Origin: Desulfococcaceae bacterium HSG9
Lineage (GTDB): Bacteria; Desulfobacterota; Desulfobacteria; Desulfobacterales; JAUCGF01
DNA: 64,000 nt
Assembly (NCBI GenBank): GCA_030378005.1
Contig: JAUCGF010000075.1
Coordinates: forward strand, 34,096-98,095
Direction of reading: 5' to 3'
Shown: piece by piece, positions 61,936 through 64,000 of the stretch
How positions within the stretch are numbered: the first letter of the stretch is position 1
Layout: the number at the start of each line of letters is the position of its first letter
The notes under the pieces: model-generated
The model's database searches: none
Told to the model about the DNA's origin: nothing
Seen by the model: only the letters and a program-made list of their open reading frames with translations
Translations under genes and position numbers: made by a program

Positions 61936-62017
61936 TATTTTCTCCTTTGTTCAATTTATTAATTATTCAATATCCAGCGCAGTTTCATTTGATTCTGAGC
62001 GTGGAGCAATCTGTATG

Positions 62018-62061
62018 TCCGTTTGTGAAAATGGTTCGCTCCGTTTGTGAAAATGGTTCGC
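62018..62061. repeat. Perfect 22-bp tandem repeat in the divergent mttB spacer
   Basis: TCCGTTTGTGAAAATGGTTC plus GC occurs twice in immediate succession (62018-62039 and 62040-62061). It stands 83 bases upstream of the left methyltransferase gene and could hold two regulator sites. Confidence 0.7.
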
Positions 62062-62188
62062 ATTGATGATAGCCTCGTAAATAATTTATTTGATTAATAG
62101 CATCTTGTCAAATTATAATTGATAGATTATCTTTCGGATTATGTGAAACAGACTCTGCATCTGCTGTCGGACAAAACGGTTTTTTTTA

Positions 62189-62223
62189 TTGACATTAATT
62201 TAAGCTTGATATATCAGGCTTAA
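62189..62223 (+). promoter_or_regulatory. Candidate promoter with overlapping 24-bp palindrome
   Basis: A perfect TTGACA (62189-62194) is followed after 17 bases by TATCAG (62212-62217), which lies inside the palindrome TTAAGCTTGATA / TATCAGGCTTAA (62200-62223, 11 of 12 pairs). Such overlap is typical of a repressor operator. It would drive the right-hand methyltransferase gene with a leader of about 200 bases. Confidence 0.45.
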
Positions 62224-62425
62224 ATTATATTTTGTTACCAAGCCAACGCAATTTCTACACAAATTATTTTGTCATTTCAATTAGTTATGAAAACAATCGG
62301 TAAAATTTGTCAATCAGCCTGTTTTTGTCAAGTGCTTAATTCAGTAATGGTTCGATAATTTTTATAATTTGGCAGATGAAGTTATAATTCTTTATAACAA
62401 AGCAAAAAAGAAGGAGAGCATTAAA

Positions 62426-63850
62426 ATGCCATTGAAAACAAAATTGGAAGTTTTATCCAAAGAAGATTTTATCCGGGTTCATAACGCATCCTTGAAAATT
62501 CTAAAGGAATGCGGAGTGGTTTTTAAATGTCAGGAAGCCGTAGATATTTTCAAACATCACGGTGCCAAAGTTGACAGCGGGCGGGTTTATTTTTCCCCAA
62601 AAATGGTGGAACAGGCTTTGGAGCAAGCCCCTTCCACTTTTAAATGGCAAGCCCGAAACGATGCTCACTCTGTCACCATAGGGGAAGGTTTTGCCGTGCA
62701 GCCTAACGGCGGTCCTGTCGATATACAGGACATCGAAAAAGGGCGCCGGCCGGCGACACTTGCGGATTATGCCAATCTTCAGAAACTCTGCCAAGCCAGC
62801 GATGTAATCAGTATAGTAGGCTCAATTCCGGTGGAACCGCAAGACATCGATCCTGATCACAGACCCCTTCGTATTACCTACGAGATCCTGAAAAATACTG
62901 ATAAACCGCTTATGAGTTACTGCTTGTATGGGCGTCAGATTCAGCCGATTTTTGACATGATCGAAATCGCTATGGGACAAAAAGGATTTCTTTCGGATCA
63001 TTATACGGTGGGCGTGAGCGTGAATCCTTTAAGTCCGTTGAAATATGCCACGGATGCCACTGAAACCATGATTGAGTATGCCAAAAGAAATCAACCCGTT
63101 TTTATCCTATCGTGCATTTTAGCCGGTGTGACCGGTCCTGTCAGTTTATTCGGAACGACTGTTCAGCAAAATGCGGAATTTCTTGCAGGGCTGGTGCTGT
63201 TGCAATTAATAAACCCCGGAAACCCGGTAGTCTATTGTCCCGCCTCAACGGTCGCCAATATGAAAAATGCGAGTTATATCACGGGACCGCCGGAAGCGTT
63301 TCTGATCAATACCGCCAATTTGCAAATGGCGCTGGATTTCTACAAACTGCCCACACGGGTCATGTGCGGTATGACCGATTCAAAACGGGTTGATTATCAG
63401 GCCGGCTACGAAACCATGCAGAACCTGATGATGGGCATGCTTTCCGGAGCACATGTTATCCATGAATGTCTGGGGGTTTTGGATTCAATCATGTGCACTT
63501 CTTATGAAAAATTTGTTATTGATGAAGAATTATTAAGCCGGATAATGCGCATTTCCAAAGGGCTTGACACTTCGGATGAGGCCATGTCACTTGATGTTAT
63601 CCGGGACGTAGCCAAAGGCGGCGAATATCTGACCCATGACAATACCTTTGAACACGTCAGAGATTTCTGGAATCCCATTCTTTCGACCTGGGATCCTTAT
63701 GGGGTTTGGGAAAAAGAAGGTGCTGAAGATATATTGGTCAGAGCCAATAAGCGGTTCAAACAGATTTTGGCAAGCTGCCCGGATTCATTGATCGATCCGA
63801 ATCTGGATAAAGAACTGAAAGACTTTGTCAGCAGGGCTGTAAAAACGTAA
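62426..63850 (+). CDS. Second MttB-family (non-pyrrolysine) corrinoid methyltransferase
   Basis: 474 residues from ATG 62426, with AAGGAG nine bases upstream; an in-frame start at 62369 is rejected as lacking a ribosome site. FIRVHNASLKILKECGVVF, FAVQPNGGPVDIQDIEKG and GVTGPVSLFGTTVQQNAEF place it in the MttB superfamily; no amber codon interrupts it. It differs clearly from the left paralogue (many substitutions and different loops), so the two probably act on different methylated amines. Divergent pair sharing one regulatory spacer (61936-62425). Confidence 0.85.
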   Translation: MPLKTKLEVLSKEDFIRVHNASLKILKECGVVFKCQEAVDIFKHHGAKVDSGRVYFSPKMVEQALEQAPSTFKWQARNDAHSVTIGEGFAVQPNGGPVDIQDIEKGRRPATLADYANLQKLCQASDVISIVGSIPVEPQDIDPDHRPLRITYEILKNTDKPLMSYCLYGRQIQPIFDMIEIAMGQKGFLSDHYTVGVSVNPLSPLKYATDATETMIEYAKRNQPVFILSCILAGVTGPVSLFGTTVQQNAEFLAGLVLLQLINPGNPVVYCPASTVANMKNASYITGPPEAFLINTANLQMALDFYKLPTRVMCGMTDSKRVDYQAGYETMQNLMMGMLSGAHVIHECLGVLDSIMCTSYEKFVIDEELLSRIMRISKGLDTSDEAMSLDVIRDVAKGGEYLTHDNTFEHVRDFWNPILSTWDPYGVWEKEGAEDILVRANKRFKQILASCPDSLIDPNLDKELKDFVSRAVKT

Positions 63851-63910
63851 CCTTTAATTTTTATCGAACCTTTGATTTACGTACTTTTACAGATTTGCAA
63901 CGCAAAAATT

Positions 63911-64000
63911 ATGCCAGAAATAATGAGAAGAATGTATAATTTGGCCTTTTTTACACCGTTATTATTACTCGTTACAATTCTCTTATGCTTGTCCGTATCA
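63911..64000 (+). CDS. Start of a membrane or secreted protein, truncated by the window end
   Basis: An ATG at 63911 opens a frame that is still open at the last base: MPEIMRRMYNLAFFTPLLLL and then VTILLCLSVS. A basic start followed by a long hydrophobic stretch is a signal peptide or membrane anchor. No strong Shine-Dalgarno is seen and only 30 codons are visible, so the call is tentative. Confidence 0.4.
   Translation, partial: MPEIMRRMYNLAFFTPLLLLVTILLCLSVS

Noticed and set aside
1..64000. tRNA or rRNA genes
   Set aside because: No T-loop GGTTCGAATCC-like sequence in cloverleaf context and no rRNA signature was seen in any spacer; a tRNAscan-SE run would be decisive.

Overview
The window reads like a piece of chromosome from an anaerobic Desulfobacterota (deltaproteobacterial, sulfate-reducer-like) organism. 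The reasons are an alternative (siroheme-dependent) heme pathway gene pair (hemB + ahbD-like radical SAM enzyme), a type IV pilus minor-pilin/PilY1 cluster with a sigma-54 promoter, several multi-domain sensor kinases, non-pyrrolysine MttB-family corrinoid methyltransferases, and the gene order leuS-lptE / rpsT / murJ. The assignment is an inference from gene content; no rRNA or tRNA gene is present in the window to test it.

Layout. (1) 1-12 kb, mostly minus strand: the tail of a cNMP-binding exporter, a CHASE2 adenylate cyclase, an ISL3 transposase remnant, a GspE/PilB-type ATPase, a CpsB-type PHP phosphatase, an FtsB-like protein and MurJ; then rpsT (plus strand, TTG start) converging on lptE-leuS. 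(2) 12.3-22.4 kb, plus strand: a pilus-tip operon (GspH/FimU-like, PilW-, PilV-, PilX-like pseudopilins, a 1495-residue Calx-beta/Thr-rich PilY1 and a 997-residue RCC1/dockerin-like secreted protein) behind a textbook -24/-12 sigma-54 promoter. (3) 22.7-36.1 kb, plus strand: a second sigma-54 promoter, a GspG-like pseudopilin, four sensor histidine kinases, an NtrC-family sigma-54 activator, a B12-binding radical SAM protein and a PLP-dependent Cys/Met-metabolism enzyme. (4) 36.4-41.7 kb: ribBA-ribH-nusB, a metallo-beta-lactamase-fold hydrolase and a glycogen branching enzyme. (5) 41.7-50.3 kb, minus strand: HIT protein, aat, a ketosynthase-ACP pair, typA, a tandem duplication of an Rpn-type nuclease gene, ahbD-hemB. 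(6) 50.7-53.0 kb: a CHAD protein with a ParA-type ATPase. (7) 53.1-59.6 kb, minus strand: a defence-like cassette of an MmeI-like DNA methyltransferase, an SF2 helicase and a T5orf172/GIY-YIG nuclease, with an orphan HicB antitoxin and a truncated RhuM-like ORF in the middle. (8) 59.6-64 kb: two 293-bp direct repeats with nested palindromes and two divergent MttB-family methyltransferase genes separated by an operator-like palindrome; a new secreted or membrane protein may start at the right edge.

How they may work together. Regions 2 and 3 look like one regulated unit: two exact-spacing sigma-54 promoters control pseudopilin genes and lie close to an NtrC-type activator and four kinases, so surface sensing or pilus tip assembly under PilSR-like control is the simplest reading. 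Region 7 is the best candidate for a little-described system: the methyltransferase shows no recognisable nuclease motif, and the cassette supplies a separate helicase and a separate GIY-YIG nuclease. Intergenic regions carry several families of dispersed palindromes (GGAGTGC-ended, GTAGGGTGGG-type, a 105-bp MITE-like element) and two decayed transposase remnants.
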